The position numbers and the translations under genes were made by a program. DNA of 64,000 bases from Gelatoporia subvermispora B (taxonomy: Eukaryota > Basidiomycota > Agaricomycetes > Polyporales > Gelatoporiaceae). The stretch spans positions 1,345,124-1,409,123 of the forward strand of contig KB445796.1 in assembly GCA_000320605.2 (NCBI GenBank). The letters are read 5' to 3'. Below the pieces are notes generated by a model. The model was given only the letters and a program-made list of their open reading frames with translations, searched no databases and had not been told where the DNA came from. Positions 10,823 through 21,447 of the stretch are shown one piece after another. Position 1 is the stretch's first letter. Every line of letters starts with the position of its first letter.

Positions 10823-12502
10823 CTAGTGGTCGATCTCCTCCACAGGCCTGAACTTCACCCGTACTTCCTTGATCTCCCGTCTCGCCTCCTTCAGCGTCGC
10901 AGTGATTTGAGCCTCGAGCTGCGCTGTCGTCTCAACAGTGATCGAGCTCGGGACCTCCGCCACCAGATCAACGAACATGTTTGCGCCCGCACGCACCGCA
11001 CGCACATCGCGGATGGCGAACAGATCCTCAGTGTGATTTGCGATTTGCGAGTCGGAGAGCATGTGTGATGTTCCCATTGAGGAAGGTGGTGGGAGAAGGG
11101 GCTGCAGCGCCTTCATCAATGCATCTCGAGTCTTCGGCGAGACACCCCGGTCAGTCAGTTGATGAAATGCGCTCAGGAGTAGTCTCCATCCTTGTTGGAA
11201 GATGACCACAGACACAATAAGACCTGGCAAATATGGTCAACCACCATCTACACGAAAATGATGTTCATGAAGCACCTCCAATAGGGTCGAGAGGCAATTG
11301 TGGGAACCACCAAGTGCCCAAAATTGCGAAGAGCGCGACGGCACTCGAATATGCGTCACTGCGGTGGTGTATCGCGTTTGCGTAAAGGACCGGGCTGCGT
11401 TCCTCGTCCGCGACACGCTTCGTTATACGATATAGCCACTCCTTCAGGACAATGCTGATTCCCGCGAACCATGCCGCGTTTGGGTCGAGTAGGTGCTCGT
11501 GACCGTGCTCGGGAGCAACAACCGGAACGCTGTTCGCAAGGTGGACAATGCTGGCGACGAGATCGTGCAGTGTACCCGGTGGAAGTGTTGTCAAAGACTG
11601 CGAGAGAGCCTCAACAAGGAGTGTCCATGAGTGCATACCGATCCCGATCGCACCGCCCGTGAGCAGGAGCGAAACGGTCGTAGTGCCGATGACCTCGAAC
11701 TTCCCGAAGCCATACGGATAGCGTTCAGAGGGCGGCTTGCGAGAGAGCTTCCATGTGAACAGAGTAACGACGTCTCCAAGTAGGTCTAAAGATCATGGAG
11801 AAACACCTGCAGTCTTTAGCTGTCTGCGGAGGAGTAGCTGGCTGAACACACGGACCACTCAGTGAATGACCTGCGTCTGCAACTAGTGCCGCAGAGTTCA
11901 TATACACCCCCGCAATGCCCTTCGCGCCCGTAATCCCAAGGTTCGCAAATAGGCCGATGAGTGTTATTCGACTTCCTCTGTCCCGGCCTACATCGTAAGA
12001 GGAGATTGAGACCTCCCGACGCGATGTCACGGATGCGACACGTACAACTCTACATACCTCCACCTTCCAACGCCTTCACGATCGTCTCCGCGTCATGACT
12101 GTGCCCATCTTCTCCATGACTGTGCCTATGGCCGAAGAATGGGATGCCATCTGAATGCGAGTGGTTGTGGTCGTGATCGTGGTCCTTCTCGTGTTCATTG
12201 TGGTCGTGTTCCTCCGAACTCTGCGTCTTCTTCCCCTTCGCCTGGGTCGAGTGTGATCGTCGCGTATATGCAGTCATCGCACCCTCGCTTCGCACGTAGC
12301 AGGTTGATATAGAGCGCGGAGGCCGACGGGTGCGGGCTAGGTAAGGGGCACTGCTAGCAAGCCCTGAGAACGTCCGACACTCGTGTGCCGCTCGTCTGAT
12401 GGCGTTGCCTAGCACTTTGTACTCCCTCCGAGATTTCGACGAGGCAGACACGAAGAGTGAGCTCGCGAAACTTGAGCTGGCAGCAGAACGTCTGAGCATC
12501 AT
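10823..12502 (-). CDS. MMT1: Mitochondrial cation diffusion facilitator (MMT1/2-like)
   Basis: Minus gene from ATG 12502 (MMLRRSAASSSFASS) to TAG 10823. The first about 60 residues are rich in Ser, Arg and Ala with no acid, like a mitochondrial presequence. A His-rich segment follows (HDHDHNHSHSDG, GHRHSHGEDGHSHD), then the CDF membrane domain. The first metal-site helix reads VADAGHSLSDLLGDVV once the intron before ACCTACTTGG is removed, and the second HxxxD site is HHRSDAYSSAVALF. Other helices include ITLIGLFANLGITGAKGIAGVY and FEVIGTTTVSLLLTGGAIGIG. The C-terminal cytoplasmic-type domain (DLFAIRDVRAVRAGANMFVD...EVRVKFRP) ends at EEIDH. Yeast Mmt1/Mmt2 move iron across mitochondrial membranes; metal specificity here is inferred from that similarity. 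Confidence 0.85.
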
Positions 12503-12970
12503 ATACGACACTAGGGTCGGTGATAACCTAGCGGTGATGGACGTCCGGCCTGGGGATGGGCCTCGACACGTCACCTGCTGCTGCGCCGCCGTTGCTTATA
12601 GAGGCACCATCTCCCAAGTCGACCAACGGACCGGGCGCGGGCTTGTCATATGTTCTCAGGATCTTTTGCACAACAGGAAACGGACATCCCAGGGCGACGT
12701 GGACGAGGGCCGCACCAGTCACCGGCGTACTGCGCGGGACCTTCAGAACAGCTGTAAGCGCCCAGTACATATCCCACAAGCTCGGCGGGCAGTTGTGGAG
12801 ATGCCAGTGTGACTACTTTTCCCACCCATTCAAGCCTCGTTCGTAGACCGTACAGGTTCGGTGTGCTTCCAAAAGCAGTGGGATTTGGGTCATTCATGTT
12901 CGCATAGCTAACTGTACAGTGTTCGTTCTGCAGCCTTATACTTTCCATGCAATATGTAGACTGGTGGGGA
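12503..12970. other. Gap upstream of MMT-like gene
   Basis: This 468-nt stretch lies between two minus genes. A minus open frame at 12528-12779 (MWDMYWALTAVLKV...) has a protein-like composition but no ATG-to-exon connection to either neighbour and no recognised family. Treated as promoter and 3' UTR, possibly with a decayed coding scrap. Confidence 0.35.
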
Positions 12971-14403
12971 CTAGTAAAGTGCCTCCAGCAGCTCAACAAC
13001 CCTGGGATATAATGGGTCGTCTGTGCTTCCCACCGCCAGCTGCGCTATCTTCGGGGCGTCCTCTCGGGGAACCTTGTATTCGGTCAGGGTAGATTTCAAG
13101 CCTAGATCCGCGACGAGTCTAAAGACCGCAAATCAACGTATGCTCGACTCGTAACGTATGTAACACTCACCGGTAGATCTCCTCGGAAAACTTGCGGGCG
13201 TCGCCATCGACGGATCCAGTTGAGGGCTTGCGGAGGTAGAAAAGTGCCCCTGCAAGCCAATCCTTATCCTCCTGGGAAGCGGTATCAGCCTTCAGCGCGA
13301 CGACTGGCGCGAGGGTCAAGCACTAGGAACAGTCAGCATATGCTTCAGTACGTTGTCCGATAGCACTTACAGATGTTATCCCGTGCGGAATGCTATACGT
13401 GGCTCCTAGCTTGTGTCCGAGACCGTGCGACAAGCCCACTGCGCTGTATTTTTCGAGCCTGAGTGGCCAGAGGCTCATCCAGGAAGCTAGTTGCAGCTTC
13501 TGTCTGGCAGCAACGTCCGAGGAATTGGCCTTTGATTGCGGCAAGTATTTGAACAAGTCGGCTAAGGCGGAGTAGCAAAGATACTTGACAGGAGGCGGAA
13601 CACCGGGCCTATAGAGGTTTTCTAGCTAATTGTGAGATATGGGAAGTAGGATACATTAGATATGTTTGCTATTCACCTACGGCGTGATCCACTGCACGCA
13701 TACCAGTGGAAAGCCATAGGCGCTCGGGGGTTGCGAGAGTGAGCTCGGCATCGAGGATGATTCCTGCTGGAGCAAGCTCTTGCGAGGCAACAACAACCTT
13801 CATGCCTTCCTCATTCGTGTACCCTGCGCCAGCCTACATGATGATCAATTGATGCAAGACATCAAGGAAATTCGCAACGATTGCGTACCGTGTACTCGGC
13901 GGCGCTCAGGGTGGTTGGAATCGCAATCTGGTGTAAGAACGGACCGCCCGTCTCCTGCTGGTGGAAATACAATAGGGCCTTGGATGCGTCGACAGGCGAG
14001 CCCCCTCCGACTGCGATGATCACGTCCGCACCAACATCCTTGAAGATTTGATGCCCCTTGCGAATGTCCGCGATGGGCGAATGCTGTCCGATCTCGTGGA
14101 ATGTTGCCCCGAAAGCATCATGCTGCTTGAGAACGTCCTCGACCTTCTTCACGACATCGGTCTAGACGTAGCATGCTGAGGTCGCGCGCTAAGTGATTGC
14201 AGACATCGAGGTTGGCTCACCTTCTCTCGCAAGCTCTTCCCGGTGACTATCAGAGCTTTCTTCGCTCCAAGAGTCAACAACAGCTTCGGAAGAGCAGTCG
14301 CGACCGATCCGGGACCAAAGTAAACCCCCTTGAGTGTGTCCGTCCAAGAGTAGTAGCCATGTAAAGAGGCCGATTCAGTCGTTGCGTTATCCAGTCCAGA
14401 CAT
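12971..14403 (-). CDS. Iron-type alcohol dehydrogenase, maleylacetate reductase-like
   Basis: Minus gene from ATG 14403 (MSGLDNATTESASLHGYYSW) to TAG 12971 (ends VVELLEALY). It belongs to the Fe-dependent alcohol dehydrogenase family. Domain 1 carries the NAD(P) fold: GVYFGPGSVATALPKLL, AKKALIVTGKSL and the nucleotide-binding loop DVIIAVGGGSPVDASKALLY, followed by AIPTTLSAAEYT. Domain 2 carries GMRAVDHA and AVGLSHGLGHKLGATYSIPHGITS, which holds the metal-site histidines of the family. The loop and overall pattern resemble maleylacetate reductases, which reduce maleylacetate to 3-oxoadipate in aromatic breakdown; an unrelated aldehyde reductase role is possible. Four or more short introns interrupt it (for example near 13325-13375 and 13625-13680). 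Confidence 0.85.
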
Positions 14404-15434
14404 CGTGCCAAATGCTCCGAACTCGCTCAAGAAAGCTGAGATGGTGCTGCTCTTTCACGAGTGTTGGTCGAGACATATTGCAACTTGCAGCTCGTTCTCT
14501 TTTATCTGTGGCTGATCCGATGCGTTGGTAATGACGCAACTCGCATGTGCATGGGCGCATACATATGGGGACTGCTGACCTCGGTGCTGACCTCGGTGCT
14601 GACTTTCAGACTTGCGGTTTGCAGTCTTCTTTCACCACGCTCGCCGGCTATCGTGATGTCCGAACTGAAAGAGCCCTTGATAATCCCTCAAATAAGGCAG
14701 TGTTAACCTAGCTAAACCTGGCTCTTTCTTGTCCGAACGCAACCTGTAGAATTCTCTCTTGATTGCGCCCCAAATTTGGCCACATTTGGCAGGATCTGAC
14801 GTCTTTTTCACATACCAAGGCCACGGGGCCATTAGCGCGCGTCCAAATCGCGCGCCACCCAAGACTTTTGCCCTCTTTTATCCCTACTGTGGCCTTCCCT
14901 GGGACCACTTTAAGGACCTTTTCCTATACGGACAGCAATCTGGTCGAAAGGAGATTTTTGACCTCAAAATCGACCTGCCACTATAGGATCATCCAGGGTC
15001 CTCGACTGAACGGTTTCGCCGCCATCAGCAACTTTGCATAACCTGGCGCTCATGGGCAAGGATCCGGCGGCCCAGAGCATTCGACAAGAGCGAACGCTTG
15101 TAGACGCTTGTACATGGTGCCATGGTCGCGGACGACGGAGTCTAACGCGAAGTTGATGTGCGTATTCCGTGGTATCCTCGCGCATACTTTATGCTTGCGA
15201 TAGACTCATATTCGTCGGTGTGCACGGTTATGAAGACCATCAGACCGTCCACAGTCAGGCCTTGTCATGCAGCGGGCCCGAGACGCCGACTCGTTGTGTC
15301 TGGAGACTGGCGTGCCTGGCGCTCTCGTACATCCCGCCCGGTCTCTCGGACGTAGGTTTTAAGAGCTTGCTCTCTCCCACCGCTGCCATCTTCATTTCCC
15401 CACCCATCTGTCGCTCCTTTGCATCTATTTCGAC
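14404..15434. other. 1-kb divergent intergenic region with possible repeat-derived DNA
   Basis: This region lies between the dehydrogenase (minus) and the type II membrane protein (plus). It holds a 12-nt tandem repeat (14574-14603). From about 14700 to 15000 the sequence has small overlapping open frames on both strands (WGAIKREFYRLRSDKKEPGL on minus) and local AT/GC texture unlike the flanks, which may be a solo LTR or other transposon scrap. No terminal repeats or target duplications could be fixed. Confidence 0.3.
14574..14603. repeat. 12-nt tandem repeat, 2.5 copies
   Basis: The unit GCTGACCTCGGT is repeated twice and followed by GCTGAC, with no mismatch. Confidence 0.85.
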
Positions 15435-16916
15435 ATGCCCGGCGGTCTGAGTGAGCAGGCTAAAAAAAGCCTGACGTTCTGGGGGATGGTAGGCGCGGTT
15501 ATGACCGCGCTCAAGCTCAAGGATCGTTGGGACGATTGTGAGTGGCGGCGCCATCTAAAACCGCTTATCAATGCCTTACCACTGGCGCAGACCGGGCGGT
15601 GCCCAGCGAGGAGGATGGGCTCGGGCCCGTGGCCTTGCGTACCCCTGCGGAAGAGGAGGGGCTTGAGGCTGCCATGCATGAGGTGCTAGACACGGAGATC
15701 CCGTCCTCACGCCCTCAGCGAAAGAAGGCTGACTGCTGCGTCTGCTGCGGGTTGCGGTGCGCTGATATCTTCGAGTCTCCATGAACGAAGCTGACTAGCC
15801 TTGGTAGATGTGGTCTTTTCTGGAAAGCGTTCGGTATCGTGTGTCTGATATTCATTGTCTGGCAGGGTATCAAGCTCGCGTTCTGGTTGATGACCGTAAG
15901 GCGATTTCTTCTATCCTAACCACTCGTGTTGAAGGATTTGCTAGCCATCACCCACCGGCCTTGAGGGAATGCCCGAGTTCAACACCTCACTGGGCTGTCA
16001 GAATGCTCCGTTCGTCTACAACTCCGGCATGACTACGTTCACGGTTCCCGTCAGCCCTACGACGCTTGACCACGCGATGGATTTCCGTGGCAAGGCCGTT
16101 GGCACCATCACTATTGCACAAGGCGCCGTAGATGCGACTGAGGTCAAATACGAGATGATGCTGCGCACTGACGACGAATCCCTCTTCAACAATGTCGTCG
16201 TGGATTACCCGAGCACGGATCACATCGATGCAGGCGCCCAAAGCCGCTTTTTGCTTTCGACGTCGACTTGGGTCTCCACCGCTTGCATGCGCTACGATGT
16301 CACAATTTACATCCCGCCGAACATGAAGGAAATCGACCTCTTGACACATACGGTCGCGCAGGTCAAGTTCGACACGGACTCCAACTTCGACTTTGGCAAA
16401 CTCTGGGTGACGATGTTCACCATGGGTGACAACAACTTGCTTTTGCCGCACACAGGCGTGCACGCCAGCGACCTGCGCCTCGAGATGTTTGCAGGATGGA
16501 TGGTCGGAGATGTTGCGATCGTCGACAAGACCGCGCTCGTTACGCAGCAGGGCTCTGCCGTCATGAATGTCCACGTTCACCCGGTTCCCTCGAGCAGTGA
16601 GCCGCCCGCGACCGCCAGTCTCCAAACAACTACTGGCAGCGGACGTAGCGATCTCTTCTACGAGAACCATTCCGGTCACCCTCACCGTCCCATCTCGAGC
16701 GTCCATCGCTCTTCGCGGAATGGCGACCTTTACCTGACTTACAAGAACGCGGACTTTAACGGCGTGATTGACCTGTCCGCCCAATCGTGGTCAGCTCGAG
16801 GTATGCAAGGCTCAGTAAACAAGGTCACTGGGGAGCTACCATGGGTAGGAAACAAAGAGGGTGGTGATTCCATTGTGGCTTCGTCGCAAAGAGGTTGGAT
16901 CGGCTTGTATTTCTAA
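15435..16916 (+). CDS. Type II membrane protein with Cys-rich juxtamembrane motif, unknown function
   Basis: Four exons (15435-15537, 15591-15756, 15808-15895, 15945-16916) give 442 residues. The order is: a short N-terminal region (MPGGLSEQAKKSLTFWGM), an acidic linker, a cysteine cluster DCCVCCGLRCG, one transmembrane helix FGIVCLIFIVWQGIKLAFWLM, then TPSPTGLEGMP and a long beta-rich outer domain (GCQNAPFVYNSG, TFTVPVSPTTLDHAMDFRGKAVGTITIAQ, MRYDVTIYIPPNMKEIDLLTHTVAQVKFD). No signal peptide is needed; the topology would be N-in, C-out or lumenal. The cysteines next to the helix could be palmitoylated. I recall similar predicted proteins from other Agaricomycetes, but know of no assigned function. 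Splice joins keep the frame throughout. Confidence 0.75.
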
Positions 16917-17589
16917 TGGGACTTTTGTTTCGTCCACTAGTTTCTGTTCTCGGGGTCTTACAGTACTCTGGTCGATCTATAGTTCGATAACAGAACCTTA
17001 TCTGAATGGAAGAAACCAATGAGCACGGCTATGTAGTATGATGTGGTACGATCTGTTGCGACATTACTATCAGTCTACCTGACGGCTATCCAATTCTATT
17101 CCTGAACGTTTGGATTATGACCAGCGGCGAAGCTAAGAGTCGATAGGGTGCAACATGGTGCGAGCACAGTGTGATGCCTCCGATTGATAATTATAACGTG
17201 TATGAGACTTCGACCGGGCTAAATCTTGTGAAAAGTACACGGCGGACACGTTACGCCACCAGCGCGTTGCGACGCGATCGAATGACGCGCGTCCCGTCAC
17301 GTGCCACGAACGTGGGCTCCTTGTGCAGCAGTTCACTCGATTTAAGCTTTCCAGGGGGGCGGTTGTTGTAGTTCCTTGATCATTAGGTCCCCTACTCCAT
17401 CTGAATCTCCTGCACCAGCCTGCGCCATCTGGAAGCAAATTTTGACCTGTTCTTCTGTAAGGTCACGGTGCGCTACATCGTCAAACAATATTCTACGGGC
17501 AAGGGTCCGTTTGTACGAGGCAAGGTCGTACCTGCCACGCACCTAGGTCCTAAGCGCGCTGCTCTTTGAGACTACAGAGAAGGTGTCCG
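16917..17589. other. Gap before CDC1-like gene
   Basis: 3' UTR of the type II membrane protein, then promoter of the Cdc1-like gene. A CACGTG E-box within GTCACGTGCC and several ACGCG-type words lie at about 17265-17305. A weak minus-strand open frame is listed separately. Confidence 0.4.
17342..17542 (-). other. Orphan open frame, doubtful coding
   Basis: The translation (YDLASYKRTLARRILFDD, then LTEEQVKICFQMAQAG) looks like real protein with charged amphipathic helices. It starts only with GTG, has no ATG in frame, and upstream bases run into the divergent Cdc1-like gene. It may be the last exon of a small gene whose first exon I cannot place, or chance. Confidence 0.2.
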
Positions 17590-19230
17590 ATGAATTTCAT
17601 GAGCAAAGCGACAGTGCAGAGACAACAGCGACGATGGCTCCCTAGTTTGCCCACCTTGGTCAACTGTATTCGCGTCTTCTGGGTCGTGCTCATCCTATGG
17701 TACGAACTCGGTACCTTTTCCTCGCATGCGTCGGATTGCCCATGGCCTTCCCCCTCAGGTCCTGATCCTTTGGTGCGCCTCGGTTCTTCTTCGACTTTGC
17801 GCTGTTCTGATGATGTGTAGCCCTCGCACACGCTGCGTGTTCTCATTGTCGCCGACCCACAGGTCCTTGATCATCGGTCGTATCCCGCACGCAATGCGCT
17901 GCTCATGTGGCTAACTCAGAAAATCGTTGATCTCAATCTTCGCAAGAGTTGGTGGGCGATTATGCGGCGAAGTCCAGATGCGATAATGTTCCTTGGGGAT
18001 ATGATGGACAACGGACGGGTAGATATGTCTGATGCGGAGTACGTCACGTTCCATCGGGTATGAACGCATTGGATATACCGCTCACTTTATCCAGGTATGA
18101 ATCATACTACAAGAGATTCAAAAGCATCTTTCGACCTCCGTCCGATGTTCCTGCGTTTTATTTACCGGGGAACCATGATGTCGGGTTGGCAGTCTCTATT
18201 AAATCCTCATAAGTTGGTTCCTCATCACCAATGTGGCGTAGGCTGGGATCCTCCGTAGAATTCGCGCCTGCCGCTCTCGACAGATATCATGCTCATTTTG
18301 GCGAGTCGAATCAAGAGCTGCGTCTCGGAAACCACACTGCCTTGCTCATCAACGCTCCGGGACTAGTCGAGGAGGATGCTCAGCGTGCGCAGCTGGGCAT
18401 TGACTATGTTCGCTACGCCAAGCTCCACCCTTTTTCGACTATTGCATTCATCCATAGTTATGCTACACGTAAGTGTCGTGCCCTTCGCAGATATCAGGAA
18501 TTGCAGGACTGAGACGACGCAGTGGCGAAACAGGACACGGAGACTGTGTCTGATGCGATCCTCTTCACGCACATTCCGCTCTCCCGCCCGCCAGCTGCGG
18601 ACTGCGGACCGTTACGTGAGCGGGGGACGATTAAACAGGGTACCGGCTTGGGGTACCAGAACACGCTGACCACAGCTGCGTCCATCTTTGTCTTGCAGAG
18701 CGTGCAACCTTCAATCATTTTCAGGTAAGTCTTTTTCTTGTTGATTTTCGAACACGATGACGATGACGAATAGCGGCGATGATCACGACTACTGCGACAT
18801 TGTACATACGATCCCACCAGGACCCGGCGAAAGTGCGGGTGTAACACAGACGGCACATGAGATCACAGTCCGCTCGATCTCGATGGCGATGGGTGTACGT
18901 CGTCCGGGGTATCAGCTTCTCTCCCTCCTCCCGCAAGACACAGTGCCGCCCCCTCACACAGCCCTGGTCACTGCACCTTGCCTCCTCCCGGACCAGATCG
19001 CGATCATCACGCACATCTATGTCCCCGCGGCACTCCTGTCGCTTGCCGTGCTCCTCTATGCACGTTTAGCCGAGGTTGGGGCGAAGGCGAATAAAGACGG
19101 TCTCTTGGGCCTCCAACACTCGCATGCGCGAGCACGAAACTCCATCCTGAGGTCGTGGGCGGGAGACTGCGTACGCGCTGCATGGGTGCCGTTGCTCGCT
19201 TGGGGTATAATGGTCACCTTTGTGCTCTGA
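17590..19230 (+). CDS. CDC1: Cdc1/Ted1-like ER metallophosphoesterase
   Basis: Six exons (17590-17772, 17821-18038, 18095-18184, 18242-18468, 18523-18724, 18774-19230) give 458 residues. The Cdc1/Ted1/PGAP5 family removes ethanolamine phosphate from mannose of GPI anchors in the ER-Golgi, using a bimetal site. Seen in order: an N-terminal helix TLVNCIRVFWVVLILWYELG; metal motifs VLIVADPQVLDHRSYP, MFLGDMMDNGR, FYLPGNHDVGLGSS, LFTHIPLSRP and SGDDHDYC; and two C-terminal helices (IYVPAALLSLAVLLYARL; AAWVPLLAWGIMVTFVL). All classical phosphoesterase motifs are present, so it should be active. Intron 2 must use donor GTACGTCACG at 18039 to give SDAEYESYYKRFKSIF; the GTATGA donor 17 nt later breaks the frame. 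Whether it is closer to Cdc1 or Ted1 cannot be settled by eye. Confidence 0.87.
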
Positions 19231-21447
19231 ATGTACGCAATACGACATTTCGTTGAGCTAGATCAGGGCCAGCACTGAGCGATGCCAGGACATGCCATGG
19301 GGACTTCCCATCGCCATTCGGAGCAGCGTGTCAGTAAGCGTCATACTGCCGAGCGCGGGAGATGTGAGGATTACCGATCCTCCGTACACGCTTAACCCGA
19401 GACTCTCAGAGCGTACAATACATAACGGCGTGTCTTCTATTCATCGGCCCCTGGATTGCTTTTCTCGGCCGAGTTCTACTCCAATTGTGCAGGTGTAAAC
19501 GCTAAAGCGCTCAAGGCTCTACTTCCGTTACTTCCTCGCTATCAGATACTATCTCAACCACTCTTTACGCACTGATCGTATGCTCTCGCTTCCTTATGCA
19601 TGTGTGCACTTATTTGTAATCGGTAAAATGACACTTCTTGCTACATAGGGACGCGCGAGAGCACTTAAAAGTGGCCAGCTGCGGAATGAACAAGAGCACT
19701 TGCAAGAGAGCCCATACTAATGTGGCCCACCGGGTCAGGTGAAATGACGATATTGCGTAGCTCAATTTGCGAATCCAGAAGACTTCGATAGTGTGTGCGA
19801 CTGTCGTTAGATATTCATAGAGCACAATCGCTGCATTGGCTGCGTTAGATACCAAGATTGGGGTAATAATAAACGTATCTGCACCTACGGAGGTGCAGCA
19901 GGCTTCTATCCAGCTACGGAAGGAGCTGCTCAGTATTCCATAATGGTGAACGAATACTCTGTCCTTGAACCTAGCAACGGAGGGACGCAGACACTCCTGA
20001 ATCTTAACCTTATAAATGTAACTAGAGGGTCGTGCTTAGCGTATATCCTTATGATGGCAGGTCATTCTACTGGCACGATAATCAGGTACCAGCGTTAAAT
20101 CGCGCACAAGCCACGCCCCGGAGCAATTGCATCAAGCCCGCAATAGAATCGCTGTGGGCTGTAAGTCTGGGAGCTATGCACAGACATTCCGGATAGCAAA
20201 TCATACCGCTGACACATCTGAGGCTTGAGAGTACCCTGGAAGCGCATTGGGATGAGAGCGGTGTTGGGTCTGACGCCAAGTCAACAATTTCGTTTCAAGG
20301 ATCTGATTGTACAGAATAGAACGTGGATATGTGAAGGTGCGACTTGAAGTGCAAGGAAGGATGACACCATGGTCCGATCGCGTAGGCGTTACATGACCAC
20401 AGAGGCAGCTGGCGAATCGTGTAGGGCGTCAGCTGCGTCAACAACACGGCTCCACCGGAAGTCCACTGGCACATTCCCCCACAGCCCAATAATGATGCCA
20501 GGCATTCCACAAGGCATGGTTGCATGTGCAGCTGATCCAGCCCTGAAGCTCGAAGCTTGACGTCTAGCATGCAATCAAGACGTTGCAGCGGGTTGCGGCT
20601 TCTACCGCAGTAGCCATTTGGAGCCGGTTCCGTGGCGTTTCTTGGTTGAGACGCAAGAGTTTTACAAGTCTCAAGTCCAGCAAGATTTGAGGCAATTTTA
20701 TGGAAGGTCAGCTCATTTTAAAATGTTGCCTCATTCTTTGCCAGGTACAATATCCATTGTTAACCGTGCGTGATCTTAGAGAAGCTCGTCATGTCAGTAG
20801 TGCTCGCACGACCACAGGCGTACTGGGGAGGCGCTGAATACAGGACACTCGGCAGTTCTTATGTAAAGACTGTGGTAGTGGTCGTGGTAGCAAATACGAG
20901 CTCCGGTGTAACCAGGACTGCATCGAGATAGTATATGGCGCTGATGTAAGGGTGCGATAGCACGAGGGGCGTAGTCAAAGATTGCGTCTCCGGTAAGGCA
21001 ATTATGAGCTCCCATGAGTTTCATGTCGTAGGCCCCCAGGTATAGACCGATCCACCAAATAGGACTCATAGGATTCAGATGCACCGATTTCGCTACAGAT
21101 TGCAACGATATGTCAAGTCGTTTATTGAGCTCCTCCGCTGGTGCGATCTCCATCTTCGTCGGATTACCGGATTATATGGAGGAGGACATTTTGTTGGAAC
21201 AAGACATACTGGACCGTGGTGTCTCAGGGGACGACGATAAACAACAGCTGAATCTAGACGAGAACAACGAGCAGCGGGCGCCTGTCGGGACTGAACATAA
21301 GTTAGACGCTCATTTCGAAATGAACCTTGCCCGTTATAGAAGTTGTTGTACTTACCAAATCGAGCCGCTACGGCTACGACCGCCGCAATGCCCCTTCCCA
21401 TGTGCGGTATTTACTCTTGTCCCCTCCACTCATCCCAGCCCGCAAAC
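19231..21447. other. 2.2-kb gene-poor region
   Basis: Apart from the DUF6533-like fragment listed separately, I see no intact gene. Open frames at 20295-20570 and 20794-21153 (minus) and 21110-21451 (plus) show no family features; the last is probably 5' leader of the F-box gene. Confidence 0.4.
19610..20030 (-). pseudogene. DUF6533-like membrane protein fragment
   Basis: The minus strand reads NAANAAIVLYEYLTTVAHTI then EVFWIRKLSYAISSFHLTRW and a helix ATLVWALLQVLLFIPQLATF. This matches the start of Agaricomycete DUF6533 seven-helix proteins (short helix, YEY...EVxxxW, then RY/RW and helix). The open frame continues upstream to about 20030 without an ATG and ends downstream in the TGC context expected before the next exon. 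Only a short scrap resembling later exons (LRVSGLSVYGGSVIL) follows at about 19400-19350, with stops between. I read it as a decayed gene; an intact gene with an unseen start exon is less likely. Confidence 0.4.

Noticed and set aside
8298..14403. Secondary-metabolite or aromatic-degradation cluster formed by O-methyltransferase, MMT-like and Fe-alcohol dehydrogenase genes
   Set aside because: No core synthase, P450 or regulator lies nearby, and the middle gene is a mitochondrial metal carrier; simple adjacency does not support a cluster.
15987..16784. 265-codon minus frame opposite the type II membrane protein
   Set aside because: The plus frame has a clear helix, intron phases and family-like order; the antisense frame has none.
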